Below are positions 46,566 through 58,089 of a stretch of DNA of 64,000 nt, piece after piece. The stretch is taken from positions 50,474-114,473 of the forward strand of contig WTPW01001561.1 in NCBI GenBank assembly GCA_009809945.1, read 5' to 3'. Source of the stretch: Gigaspora margarita. Its lineage: Eukaryota; Glomeromycota; Glomeromycetes; Diversisporales; Gigasporaceae. A program made the translations under genes and the position numbers. The notes below the pieces were generated by a model. The model was not told the origin of the DNA. It did not search any database and saw only the letters and a list, made by a program, of their open reading frames with translations. Positions within the stretch are counted from its first letter, which is position 1; every line of letters starts with the position of its first letter.

Positions 46566-48727
46566 TATTATAATAAATTGTTTGAAATATAATTTAAAAT
46601 TGCAAAAATGTAAATATTTTTTAAATATTTTTTAAGCTTTATAAAGCTTTTAAATCAAATTGTAATCTAGACAGATACATGCCTTTGTTGTGTATTTATG
46701 CATAATAATGTGCATTTGCGCATTATTTTGAATTCTCATTTTTGAAAATTGTTTTTTGACTTAAAATAATGCCTTTGTGTGTCTCAAAAATAACCTCTTA
46801 AATTTACATGCCCATCCTTATAAAAAAAAACCATGTAGAAAACATATAGTAAATATATAGTAAATATATAAAAAATTTAAAATATACAGAAGCATATAGA
46901 AAACACTACAAAATATTGCAACCCTTATTTTTTTAGTTGTAAATATACCAAAAACTGCAACTTACTAATATTTCTATATACTATATATTTTTTTATATAA
47001 ACCTTTTTCATAGAGCATGTAAATGCGGCAAGTATATTAATGAAAGCAGTGTTCTTCTAGTAACCAAATATCAAAATAATTCTAAATATCCTGTATATGC
47101 ATCCAAATAATGTGCATAGTATCAAAATAACACGTAAATGCACATTATTATGCATAAATACGTGATATCATATTGTCAAGTGTCAAGTCTAGCTGGATAC
47201 CTGCATATGGTTTCCCTAGTGCTTCCCATCTAAATAGGTTTTGATAATGAATGAATAACATCTTATAATAGATATAAACTATCAAAATTGACTGGACACA
47301 CATCCTATTTCAACAGAATTACCAATCAAGTAGATTTTGATAGTGTATAAATACTTTCAAAACCATTTCCACTTTTCCAAAATTTTACATTTCCTATCTT
47401 GACAGATTTTTGACAATAAATAAATCTAGTTCTTTATAATTATCTTTTTCAATTTCTTCTTGATAGCAGTATAAGGTGCAAGTTGATTCATAAGGGTCAA
47501 ATAGGCCAGTTAATACTGTTAATAAATGATTAAAGTGCTAATAAACTGATATTTGCCAAAGTAGAAAATAAAAGAACTCAAATTTTGAAAATTTTTTGAT
47601 TTCAAACCTGAAATGTCCTGATTCAAATATTTAGATCTCAAGCCAATCTCAAGTACATATTGATATATAGTAATACTACAACTAATCAACTGAGATTATT
47701 GATCTGGTGTGTAACTCAGGTTTTACTATTTTTTGACCTGGATTACAGCTCTAGGTGCACATTCCATTATAATTACCTATATTAACAAATTTTCTAATAG
47801 TCACTTCAGTATTATAAACTCACTATAACAAATTAGTGCCTTATTTCATATGCTTCAAATTTTGAAATTTGCTATTAAAATTTTCAAAAATATTTAACAA
47901 TCAATAATTTTTGATCCATTAGCCTATTTTTGATAAAACTACCAAAATATTCATCTTAATAAGATAATTTTAAAGAACCCAGAATTGTTAAATCCTAATT
48001 ATAGGATCTCTAGATTGTTGAATTTGTGTTACTTCATGTATTTTAAACTTAAATATTTGAAGTATTGCAAATCTCTAATAATTTGTGATTTTATTAAAAT
48101 TCCAAAATTAGAGCATATGTATATTTTTTCTAACACCAAAGTAATCTATATCAATCAGAATATGATTGTCTTATGTTGTTAATACGGTGATTCCAACTAC
48201 ATAGTTACTGACTGGATCTAAAGTCATTAACAAAATCAACTACTTAAATGGGATTTGTTCAGAAACAGGTTCTAATTCATGAAAAGATAAAGATTAGTAA
48301 TACTAAAATGAAATACCTTCTGAAAGAAAAAGAAATAATATAACACTTTCGTTGCAGTTTCCAAAGCCCACAAGACAAAGAATGATATCATACAAATAAT
48401 AAAATAATACAAAGATGATAGAAAGATTTCAAAACTTATAAAATAAATTTAATAAAATATCTTAAATTTAAAATAGCTCATCAAGAGTCATTTTACCTTA
48501 TTTTAATAGGTTTTAAATAATAACATCAATGAAAATAAATTAAATACACGTAACTTTGGTTTTATCAACATTTTTAAGAAATTTAAAAAGTTGATAAAGT
48601 GAGTTATATTGACAAATTATATTAAAATTTTGAAAAAAATACACATAAAGATTTACTATTAAAGGCTTACTATGATGTCATCATATCCAAATATTGTATA
48701 ACCAGAGTGATGTTATTGAATTACTTA
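46566..48727. other. Gene-free stretch with element fragments
   Basis: 47905-48020 carries the GATAATTTTAAAGAACCCAG / CTACCAAAATATTCATCTTA module of the 33053 and 36571 elements. 46690-47170 has several TGCATAATAATGTGCATTTG words of the ACCATA MITE type. A 65-codon open frame at 47985-48182 overlaps the module and is not a gene. Confidence 0.45.
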
Positions 48728-48877
48728 GGACCGTGTCATTAATCACCTGATTATTTTTTATTAGAGGCCTACTCCCCTCCCCCCTCCTTTATATAAATTT
48801 GGTCAGGTTCCTATATATAATTTCAATATTTTTTACCCCCTCCCCCCTAAAAAATCACCTAATTTTTGTTACTCCCC
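48728..48877. mobile_element. Tourist-like MITE (C-rich family), copy 4
   Basis: 150 bp flanked by TTA (48725-48727, 48878-48880). Ends GGACCGTGTCATTAATCACC and complement GGGGAGTAACAAAAATTAGG. Nearly identical in layout to the copies at 27568 and 39551. Confidence 0.8.
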
Positions 48878-49199
48878 TTACCAAATGATTAGTTTGATTA
48901 AAATTTTGCTCGGAGTATTACAAATCCTCTTTCAATTTAGTAGCAAAGTATAATTAATGCAAGCTTTTTAAATATCCCACACAAATCTGTATGATAATCT
49001 TTGCAGATGTATACAAATGAAAGGAAACAAGTGAAAGGGAAAAAAGAAAATATTTTAACAAATTATTAATGCTTACTTCACAATACTTATTCAGTCACCT
49101 TACCTTGATTTACTTTAAGAACCAGAATATATTAAATATTAGAAAAAAATTTATAAATCATTTGTTACAGATTAGATATATATTCTAGTTTTATTTTCA

Positions 49200-50050
49200 G
49201 ATGAGCCACAATTTATGCATCAGTGCAAAATTATTATGCAGCAGAAGTCTACTAAAGAAAAACTAGTGAAATTAAATATTCTTTATTGTGTTGCATGAGA
49301 TCCTCAGCTTTGTCATAATTTTATCAAATTATAAAAGGTAAAAAAATGAAATTAAAAAAGAAAAAAATTAAGTGATATACTAATGCACAGGAAAAAAAGT
49401 CTAATAAAAAATTTTAAAGCTCTAAAAGGAAACATTAGAGTTATTTGTTACAATTCACTGGATGATCTCAAATAAAATCCAGATGTGTCAAATTTGTCAA
49501 ATTTGTTGAATTTGAAACTACTGAAAAGAAAAGAAGAGATAGCCAAAGTATTCTATCCTTTTCCTGAAAGATAAAACAGAAGAAAGTACAAAGTTTATGT
49601 GTCGCATTTCTGCTTCAATATGTATCTTCAGCCTCAGTATATCAATTCTTTATGTGAAAAATGGCATATGGCAATCAATGTGATTCAGTTTCATAAAATG
49701 AAATAAACGAAATAAGAAATTATATTGATGAACATTATAGACTCATTACCAAAAAAATGACCAAGGATCACTTTGTTGTTCCACATGCTATGATTATATT
49801 ATAGGATGACAAAGCAAAGTTTCTCTAGGCATTCTAGTAGTAGAACTTTAAACCTGTTACTGTCTTATAAGGCACGTATAAAAATTAATTTCATCAGTAC
49901 ATATTACGAAAAGATCAACTTACAATATTCATATGTGTCTGCTAGAAAATCAGAATCTTAATTAATCTTTTGAGATATAATAAGAATTCAGGACAATCTT
50001 GTTTACTTGTTGATTATGGACTTGATAGGAACTCTGAATACTTGAAAAAT
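49200..50050 (+). pseudogene. Decayed coding relic, family not established
   Basis: Plus-strand DNA here is less AT-skewed than the flanks and gives hydrophilic, protein-like stretches in shifting frames, broken at many points. One piece (about 49760-49960) recalls lineage-expanded uncharacterised proteins with a DDKAK motif seen in arbuscular mycorrhizal fungi, but this is a weak impression from memory. It could be an old transposon or virus-like gene or a host gene. It is clearly dead, with perhaps ten or more breaks. No start, splice sites or function are claimed. Confidence 0.35.
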
Positions 50051-50093
50051 ATTAAAGAGTATTAAAAATATTGCAAATTATTTAAATCTTGAT

Positions 50094-50326
50094 CAGTGTC
50101 TGAAATTGGGTTGTGGAATCTGCGAACTGCAACAAATTTTAAAATTTCGCAACCAAAATCTGAAATGCATATGCAAATTCCACACATAAATTTGCAAAAT
50201 TTACTAATAAATTTCTATTTATGCTCATGCGCGCAACTAAATTTTTATAAATTTTTATAATCTGCAAATTTTTTTTTTATTTGGTTACGGCCCGCAACTA
50301 ATTTAAAAATTGAATTTTGGACACTA
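50094..50326. mobile_element. Non-autonomous hAT element, 233 bp
   Basis: A perfect 8-bp target duplication ATCTTGAT flanks it (50086-50093, 50327-50334). Ends CAGTGTCTGAAATT and, as complement, TAGTGTCCAAAATT match at 11 of 14. CTGCGAACTGCAAC, TTTGCAAAT and CCGCAACTAA words repeat inward from both ends. No transposase. Confidence 0.8.
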
Positions 50327-50864
50327 ATCTTGATTATATATTTTCTGAACAAACAACCAAGGACATCAATCTATACCACAATGGATAGAAACATGTAAAC
50401 TCTTTCAGAAAACTTATTAGAAAGCATTTTACCTGTATATAGGGATATTAATGGTATATAATACTCCAGAGTAACTTATGAGTATAAGCCACTTCATACT
50501 AGTGTGATTTAGGCATTACTCCACTCTGGCTTATTAAGATATACCTAAAAGAAGTAAATCACTCTAGAGTAATACTATTAATGTAAAATAGTTTATACTC
50601 TGGAGCCACTATTATATCAACTGTAAAGTGGTTTATATACTGAAGTAACTATTATATAAATATAAAATCCTATACTATAAAAAAAAACAAACTAACATGA
50701 AGTTACACAAACTGATTACACAAAGCATTTCTTATTTATATACTAATTAGAAAACAGGTTTATTGAAGTTTGTATAATTAAATAGCTTATAATAAATTGG
50801 CTATCTTTAGCAATTGCCATTTAATTATAAAAAAATCAATTATACATAAGCGAATTATATATAT

Positions 50865-52868
50865 GTAATCTTACGTAAGATATTACGGGCCATAATATAA
50901 TAAAAATCTTACATTTGATATAATTTATTATGTAATACATTATATTATATTACGGTAATATTACGGTTTATTTCAAAATATTTCAAAATATATTGCAAAA
51001 TAAATCAACAAGAAAAAGGGGTCACAGGAGGTAATATTTTGCATATTATGTGATGATTTCGCATTGTTTTGCATTGTTTTGCAAATTTTCCACATTTTCA
51101 AAATTTTTAAAAAATAAATTAACGATATACATATTCACATAATCACGCTTTTTTGCAGATTTTCGCACAGTATCGCAATTTAATATAAAATTTTATATTT
51201 ATTTATTATTATTATACATTATATTTTACATTTATTAAATATACATTTTTAATTAATATTACATACTTTATTATATATTACATTATTAGTATTATTTACA
51301 TTATCACAAATATTTTAAACTACTTTCGCACTTCGTCGCATCTATTTTTATTACTATATACAAAAAACTAGCCCTATTTTAAACTACTTTCGCACTTCNT
51401 TGCATCTAATTCTATTACTATATACAAAAAACTAACCCTATACACTTATTTTCACTCACCCCAAAGTTAGCTATTATCTTCGCTTCTTTGTTTTCTATCA
51501 TTTTTGCTTTGGCTATTTCTTTTGTTTCGGCTATAACCTTCATTTCATTCTCTTTTTCTAAATACTTCAAAGAAGTGAAAAAAATAAAAAAAAAACATTT
51601 CTCAGAAGTGTTAGTGTTCTTGCAAATTGCCAGAGAAATCTAGTATGTTCTTGCAAAGTGCCAGAGAAGTTAAAGCTGGTGTTCTTGTAAAGTCCAGGAA
51701 AAGTCACAAAGTGTCGAAGAAGTCAGGAATAAAAAAAATAAAATAAAAATAAAAAAAAATAAGTAAAAAAAAAAACAAATGAAAAAACAAAACGTGTCAG
51801 TAAACTAATAAAAAAAAATAAACGAAGCCCCAAATCTTCATTTCTCTAAAGTAAAAGTTCACATTCTTGCAAATTTGAAAGTTGGGTTAATGTTCTTGTA
51901 AAATGCCAAAAAAGTCACGTAGTGCCAAAAAAGTCTGGGTTGGTTTTCTTGCAAAGTGCCAGGAAGTAAGAGTTCTTTTCTCGCAAAGTGCCAAAATAAA
52001 ATAAATTAATAAACCAAATTTAAAAAAAAAAACAAAAAACAAAAAAACAAAAACAAATTATGTCAAACTAAAAAATAAATAAAGTCCTAACTAAACCTTT
52101 ATTTCTTTAAAGAAGCGTTCTTGGAAATTTAAAAATTGCTAGAGACATCAGTTGTGTGTTCTTGCAAAGCATCAAAATTTTGGGTAGGCTGCGCAAGGTT
52201 TCGAATGGTTGTTTGTTTTCTTGCAAAGTGTTCTTGTAAAATGCTGAAATAAAAATAAAATGAAAAAAAAATAAAAAATAAATAAATAAAAAAAAAAACA
52301 AAATGAAAACAAAAAAAAAATGAAATGAAAACAAAAATGAAATGAAAATAAAAAACAAAAAGCAAAAAAAAAAACAAAATAGAAGATCTAATTATAAACA
52401 AAAGATCTAATCTGATCTTGTAGTACAGAATTTGAACATCATTGTACTATTTCAAAAAATTAGTCCAACGCAATCCAGATTACAGAGTGGGTTGGTTTGC
52501 ACAAGGTTTCGAAAAGTTGTTGTTTTCTTGCAAAGGTGTTCTTGTAAAGTGCCAAAATAAAAATAAAATAAAAATAAATAAAATGAAAACAAAAAATAAA
52601 ATAAAAACAAAGAAACGAAACGAAAACAAAAAAGCGAATCTGATCTTGTAGTACAAAATTTGAACTATTTTGAATAATTAGTCCAATGCGTAATCCAGGT
52701 TACACTGATCTACTGATCCTAGCTTGGTTTAAAGAGGATCAAAATATTTCGTTATAATTTTCAAAATTTCTAATGAAATATAACGAAATTTTGATATTTG
52801 AAATATTTTGTTATATATTATGTAATATTTTGCTTATATTACGGTTCATAAGATCTTACATAAGATTA
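50865..52868. mobile_element. Nested element with GTAATCTTACGTAAGAT ends
   Basis: GTAATCTTACGTAAGATATT on the left and, as complement of the right, ATAATCTTATGTAAGATCTT, followed inward on both sides by ATTACGGGCC / AACCGTAATAT words. It carries a repeat zone at 51600-52560 and simple (AAAAT)n tracts. Target duplication not resolved. Confidence 0.5.
51600..52560. repeat. Dispersed-tandem GTTCTTGCAAAGTGCCAGAG repeat
   Basis: About a dozen degenerate units of GTTCTTGCAAAGTGCCAGAG followed by AAGTC occur in one orientation at irregular spacing, separated by A-rich (AATAAAA)n tracts. A longer block (AGTCCAACGCAATCCAGATT, then CACAAGGTTTCGAAAAGTTG) is also partly repeated at about 52185-52215, 52460-52520 and 52680-52700. 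Irregular spacing excludes a CRISPR array. Confidence 0.6.
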
Positions 52869-53490
52869 TACTATTATAAATTTGCTGGTAGGGGTTACAA
52901 AATACTATACTTAATATTAATATGTTTGTACTTTAACATCCTATTAAATTTATAATAGTCAAATATACAGGCTGCTAATGCAATTAGTTCACTACTTATC
53001 CAATATCACATAGAGTTAAGGTTGGCATTTGATTAGTCGTAGTATATATTTTTTATTCAGTGTGATGTCAAATAAAAGAAACAACTTTTGGACTTGTATG
53101 AACATTATTCCAGTTATACTATAACTAGAAACATGGCTTAAGTGCACTTATAATATTGATAATTGTAAGATGTAATATTTTTATAATCAATGAAAAATGA
53201 ACAAAATTAAGTACATAAATTTTTTTAATTACAAACCAAGCAATTTAATTGGATTTGTACATTTAAAATTTAGATTTACTCTGGATTATACACTGGATTA
53301 TACTTTGGGTTATACTTCAGAGTATGCTCGACTTATATATTTGGCTTATAATAGATTAATACTTTAGTGTTTAATTATAGAGTTTGCTCTGAGATGGTGT
53401 ACTCTAGTATGGTGTAGTTTTGGGTATTATTCTGGTAGAGTACACTCCATATCATCCTGGAGCACTCCATTAACATCTTTACCTGTATAT

Positions 53491-54838
53491 TACTTCGGAT
53501 CACATTTTGATACCACAGGAAATACATATCGGGCAATTTGTTTTGACCCCAAAATTGACCAATCATGATCGAGGAATATCAAAAAAATCTTACACAAAAA
53601 TTTATTATAGAGTGAAGTTTCACAAAAATGGCCTTTTTAATCAGCTTTGTATTTATAATTAAGTACGTAGAAAATTAAGGATTTCATGTATTTAATTATA
53701 AGCCAAAAGTAGGTTAAAAAGACCATTTTTTGAAAATTAGCTTCTGAATTTATTCTTGATAGTTACCAACCCATTAAACAATCCTAAAACACCTGAGTAT
53801 TTCAACAAATGGTAAAAGTACTTCTTTCTACAGCTTAGCATAGCTCTTTTATTGAGTTTTATTGTTTTTTTTTAACTTGTCTAGACATTAAAACAGCTCT
53901 TTTGTTAGCTGTAACAAGCGTTTCATTTGTTAGTTTTTCAATATCACTTAGGAGCAAATTTTCATGTAACAGTTTATCGAAAAAAGGCCTAAAAATCAAA
54001 TTAGCTAATATGATTACAAATATTGATCTCAAAGTTCGATTCAATAAATTATATTATATTTGAAAATATGAGTTAAACTTTATTTCGAAGGAACGTTTAG
54101 TATTTCCTGAAGATAAATTGAGAAGTAGTTAAATTTGCCATTATTAGTTGATATATGGATTTTGATGATACTTGATGCTATTCTCCATGGAATTAAAAGT
54201 TTGCTCACAGAAAATGATAGATTCTTACCACTACTTACTAATGATTGGGATTGCTATTTTTTTAACCCTATCCATATAGCTTTAGTATACTGTATTAATA
54301 ATAAATAATTTTCAATTATTTCCCAAGAATATATACACGATTAATTTGTTCTAGTTATTAGAATATTTTATAAAATTGCATTTCTTATATAACATGAAAA
54401 ACGGTTCACTTTCTAATATTTGTTACTATTTTTTGTCAAAAACCAAGAATTGGTGCTATAATAGATAATTGTTTTCTACCATTACCTTACATAGAATCAA
54501 GTAGACAGTAATCATATAGTGTTGCGTGTTTATGATTGACAATTTTGAGATTGTTAAGAGATCATAATTCTATGAACATTTCTAATCTTAATTGACCTTT
54601 GACATAAAATCATGGAAAGAAAATTTAGCAGTATTTTTTTTTTGTAGGTAACCGCTTTTTTCCTTCCAGGTGTTCTACTCTCAAATGAACCAAAGATGAA
54701 AATAACTATAATTCACAAATTTTTCAGAAACCCTTTCATCTTAATTATTAAATGATTCCAGGCCCAAAAATATATGATTATATGCTTTATTTGGAATGTT
54801 CGAAATACAAAACTATATATGGTATCATATAAAAACAT
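53491..54838. other. Gene-free stretch
   Basis: Two 61-63 codon minus-strand open frames (53375-53566, 53859-54044) show no motif. The segment is not obviously repetitive and may be old unique DNA. Nothing else supported. Confidence 0.4.
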
Positions 54839-55255
54839 TTGCACGATGATATGCACCATATAATGCCCCTCTTGTGCTTTATTTTAGACCCTCATATTAT
54901 TTTGAAATGCACATGCACTAATAATGCCTGACAAGTGACAAAACCTTTATCATTGACGATTGATGAAATCATTTCATCAATTAACTTCCAAATGACAAAT
55001 TAATAATTGACGAAACCTATGCTGATTGATGAAACCTATGACGATTGATGAAAACTAAGCAATTTCTGGCTAAAGATCACTTCTGATCTCAAATTGTATA
55101 TCAGAACCAATAGAATTACAGAATAGTGTATAACAATTCAAATGTAAAAAAATCAATGTAAATTTTATTACTGCTATTTTGAAAATAGTGGGACATGTAA
55201 TAAATTTTGTAATGATCAATAGTAAAATTTTTGGCCGGTACAGTATAAAATATAA

Positions 55256-55406
55256 GGGGAGTGACAAAAATCAGGTGATTTTTTAGAGGGGAGGGGAGTA
55301 AAAAATGTTGAAATTATATATAGGAACCTGACCAAATTTATATTAAAGAGGGGGAGGGGAGGTAGGCCTCTAATAAAAAATAATTAGGTGATTAATGACA
55401 CAGCCC
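55256..55406. mobile_element. Tourist-like MITE (C-rich family), copy 5, reversed
   Basis: 151 bp flanked by TAA (55253-55255, 55407-55409). Read in reverse its ends are GGGCTGTGTCATTAATCACC and complement GGGGAGTGACAAAAATCAGG. Keeps the G/C-rich tracts as G on this strand. Confidence 0.8.
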
Positions 55407-55720
55407 TAATGTGATACATACTAAAATGTTTAAAAATTTAAATAAAGAAAATTAGTCTATTAATTAAAAAAAATTGGTTTGTTACTCATAACCCAGAATT
55501 TTTGAATTTTTTTAAACTTTGAGTGACAATATTTTGACAACACCAAATCAATTTTAATAAAGTTTTTTATTTGAATTCTACAGAACTATAGAATTTAAAT
55601 AAAAAAGTTTGTCAAATTTGGTTTGATGGTTATCGAGATATTATTTCTTAAAGTTTAAGAAATTCAAACCAACTATCATAATAAAGGCTGTGCCAAAATT
55701 TTTTCTGAAATATAGCAACA

Positions 55721-55897
55721 GGACCCCAAAATATACATAGATAGATTAGGTATTAGTTTGTATATTTTTAGAAAATTTTTATGCAAATCTTTCTATTTTA
55801 GTAATTTTTTGCATATTTTTAAGGTTTTTTATACAGATCTTTCTATTTTTAGTAATTTTATAATTAACCTGACCTGTCTATGTATATTTTGGGGTCC
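55721..55897. mobile_element. Mutator-type MITE, 177 bp
   Basis: A perfect 10-bp direct repeat TATAGCAACA flanks it (55711-55720, 55898-55907). Ends GGACCCCAAAATATACATAG match for 20 bases. AAGATCTGTATAAAAACC-type words inside recur at about 1800-1930. The perfect flanks and ends suggest a young copy. Confidence 0.75.
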
Positions 55898-57247
55898 TAT
55901 AGCAACACTGATAATGATTACTAATGGTAATAAATAGCAAATTATATTATATTTGAGTGATGATATCTTGACATCTATCATGCAAATTCAATAAAGTTTT
56001 TTTTTATGGTTATCGCTCAAAGTTTAAAAAAATTATGAGCAACCTTTATTTTGATAAATATTTTGAATTTTTTAAAACTTTGAGCAATCATATCTTGACA
56101 ACACCAATCTAAATTTGATAATCTTTTTTATTTGCATTTTATGAATCTGTAGAATTCAAATAAAAAAAATTCATTAAATTGACTTTATGGTTGTCAAGAT
56201 ACTGTTGCTCTAAGTTTTAAAAATTCAAATCATCTATCAAAATAAAGGTTGTGTCAAATTTTTCAGAATTTGAGTAATGATATCTTGCCAACCACTAAGC
56301 CAAATTAGATGAACTTTTTTTATTTAAATTCTACAGATTCGTAGAATTCAATTAAAAAATTTTATTGAAATTGATTTGGTGGTTATCGAGATATTTTTGA
56401 TCAAGTTTGGCACAGCCTTTTTTCGTCAATTGTCATGGTTTAGTCAATCATCAGAGGTTTTGTTAATCATCAGGGTTTTATCATTGTTAGAGGCTTCATC
56501 AATTGTCAGGGTTTTGTCAATTATTAGGGGTTTCATCAATCGTTAGAGGCTTCATCAATCACTAGAGGTTTGTTAGACAAAACCATGACAAAACTTATCA
56601 TTGCCAAAAATAGGTTAATAAGGCATCATTAGCATGTGCCTTATTTTGAGTCAAAATGAGATTTTTTTTTTGAAATTCTGTACCAGTATTTGAAATTGGT
56701 TCCGATCAAAAACTCATCAACAAACACTTCAAAGATACTGAATTACTTCATCGACAAGCTTATTTTACAGACGATTAATTTACAAATAAGGTCATTTTGA
56801 TAGACAAAGTAATTCTAGTCAATGTCATTAGGTTAGATTTAGAATTAATGTTAAATTAAAAGCAATTATAAAAAAAAACTTGTTTGTGACATGAGCTGTC
56901 GATAAAATATACTGTCTACAAAATGAACTTGTCTATAAATTATCATTTGTAAATAAGCTTGTTGGTGAAGTAAGGTTGGCAAAATGTTGGTAAATTATAT
57001 GGGCCCGCTTTGAGCATTATATTATATAAGGTGGGTGCACGATATTTTGGGATGCGTATGGGCTATATTTCGGGTAATATGTTAATTTTTTAAAAGTCAA
57101 AATTTGAATTAATGCACTGGCCTGCTATTACGCACAAATATGGTATAACCTTTATAACAATAATCATGATTTTGAATTTTAAAGAGATCGATATTAAGTA
57201 AAAACAAAATTTAATTAAAAAATTTACTCATTGATTTAATAATTTTT

Positions 57248-57468
57248 GTGGCTGAAGCTGGAAATGGCTGAAGCTGGAAATCAGAAAAGTTGATTTAAAA
57301 AAATAAGTCCTACCAAAATCCACTTATACTCTTTTATTATTAAAACTAACCCTAAACCCTAACCTAACCCTAAAAAATCCCTAACAAAAGGCCCTAAAAT
57401 TTTTTAAAAATTTCATATTAAAATAATTAAAATTTCTAGCATCAGCTGTTTCCAGTATCAGCCATGAC
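57248..57468. mobile_element. MITE with GGCTGAAGCTGG ends and TTAGGG-like centre
   Basis: Flanked by direct repeats AATAATTTTT (57238-57247, 57469-57478). Ends GTGGCTGAAGCTGGAAAT and, as complement, GTCATGGCTGATACTGG. Both sides repeat GCTGAAGCTGGAAAT words. The centre reads CTAACCCTAAACCCTAACC (57346-57364). 221 bp. Duplication length (9-10) suggests Mutator-type. Confidence 0.65.
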
Positions 57469-57890
57469 AATAATTTTTTCCAAGCGATCCAAGTAATGAA
57501 TGCAAGTAAAAAAAATTTATTTCTCATATATAATGTAAAATATAACTCTATAACTTTGTAGTAATGGTAACGAAGAATCAATATATACCAAGACTTAAAA
57601 AAAAAATATGAATATGACCCATGTACAATATCGACAACTGGGTTCTTTAATTGGATCTTTTGTATAGTTGGTATATTGCCTAGATTCTATTATTATTTAT
57701 TAAATAAAAACCTCTAGAAGCAAAGTGAAACTTCCAGTCTTTATCAAGATATCTTTTGGTTGCATAACAAACAATGCCGAGAAATAAAAAAAGATATCTT
57801 TTTGAAACATTAGTCATCTGGACAACATTAGACAATTATTGATGTATAGTGTCATCATAATGCATACAAGTATAATAATAGATATATATA

Positions 57891-58089
57891 TAGCCAACCC
57901 CTATACCATCACCCCTCTATAATCACAATATATAAAACCTAAAAACCTCACTCTATATCACATTTTTATTTAAAATAATTTACTATTAAACATATAAAAA
58001 AATACCTCCATAAAAGCACAACCGCTTTATAAGCACATTTTTAAAAAAGTTAATTAAAAAAATCATGTAATTATAGAGGAGGTTGACTG
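57891..58089. mobile_element. Pogo/mariner-type MITE, about 199 bp
   Basis: Complement of the right end, CAGTCAACCTCCTCTATAAT, pairs with left-end TAGCCAACCCCTATACC and CCCCTCTATAATCACA. TA borders both sides (57889-57890, 58090-58091). More diverged ends than the copy at 44007. Confidence 0.6.

Larger units (their letters stand above)
50441..53480. mobile_element. Composite hAT-like element, 3.0 kb
   Basis: Direct repeats ACCTGTATAT flank it (50431-50440, 53481-53490). Ends AGGGATATTAATGG and, as complement, AAAGATGTTAATGG match at 11 of 14. Both subterminal zones repeat CTCCAGAGTAA, GAGTATAAGCC and TGGATTATAC words. The middle (about 50860-52870) appears to be a separate inserted element. 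No transposase seen; minus-strand frames at 52107-52401 are Phe-rich simple sequence. Confidence 0.6.
54839..57046. mobile_element. Probable 2.2-kb foldback element with GTCAATCATCAGAGG repeats
   Basis: Left GCACGATGATATGCACCATA and the complement of the right ATCGTGCACCCACCTTATAT are a rough inverted pair. Inside each end, GATGAAACCTATGACGATT (54940-55060) and GTCAATCATCAGAGGTTTTG (56420-56600) are inverted arrays of a ~20-base unit. The centre (55490-56410) has three to four AGTTTAAAAAATTCAAA / GATGGTTATCGAGATATT units. It hosts two smaller MITEs (55256 and 55721). Boundaries uncertain. Confidence 0.45.

Noticed and set aside
52107-52401. Two overlapping Phe-rich minus-strand frames
   Set aside because: They are the complement of (AAAAT)n/(AAAAC)n simple sequence.
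51600-52560. CRISPR-like array
   Set aside because: Unit spacing is irregular, units are degenerate, spacers are A-rich simple sequence, and the genome is eukaryotic.
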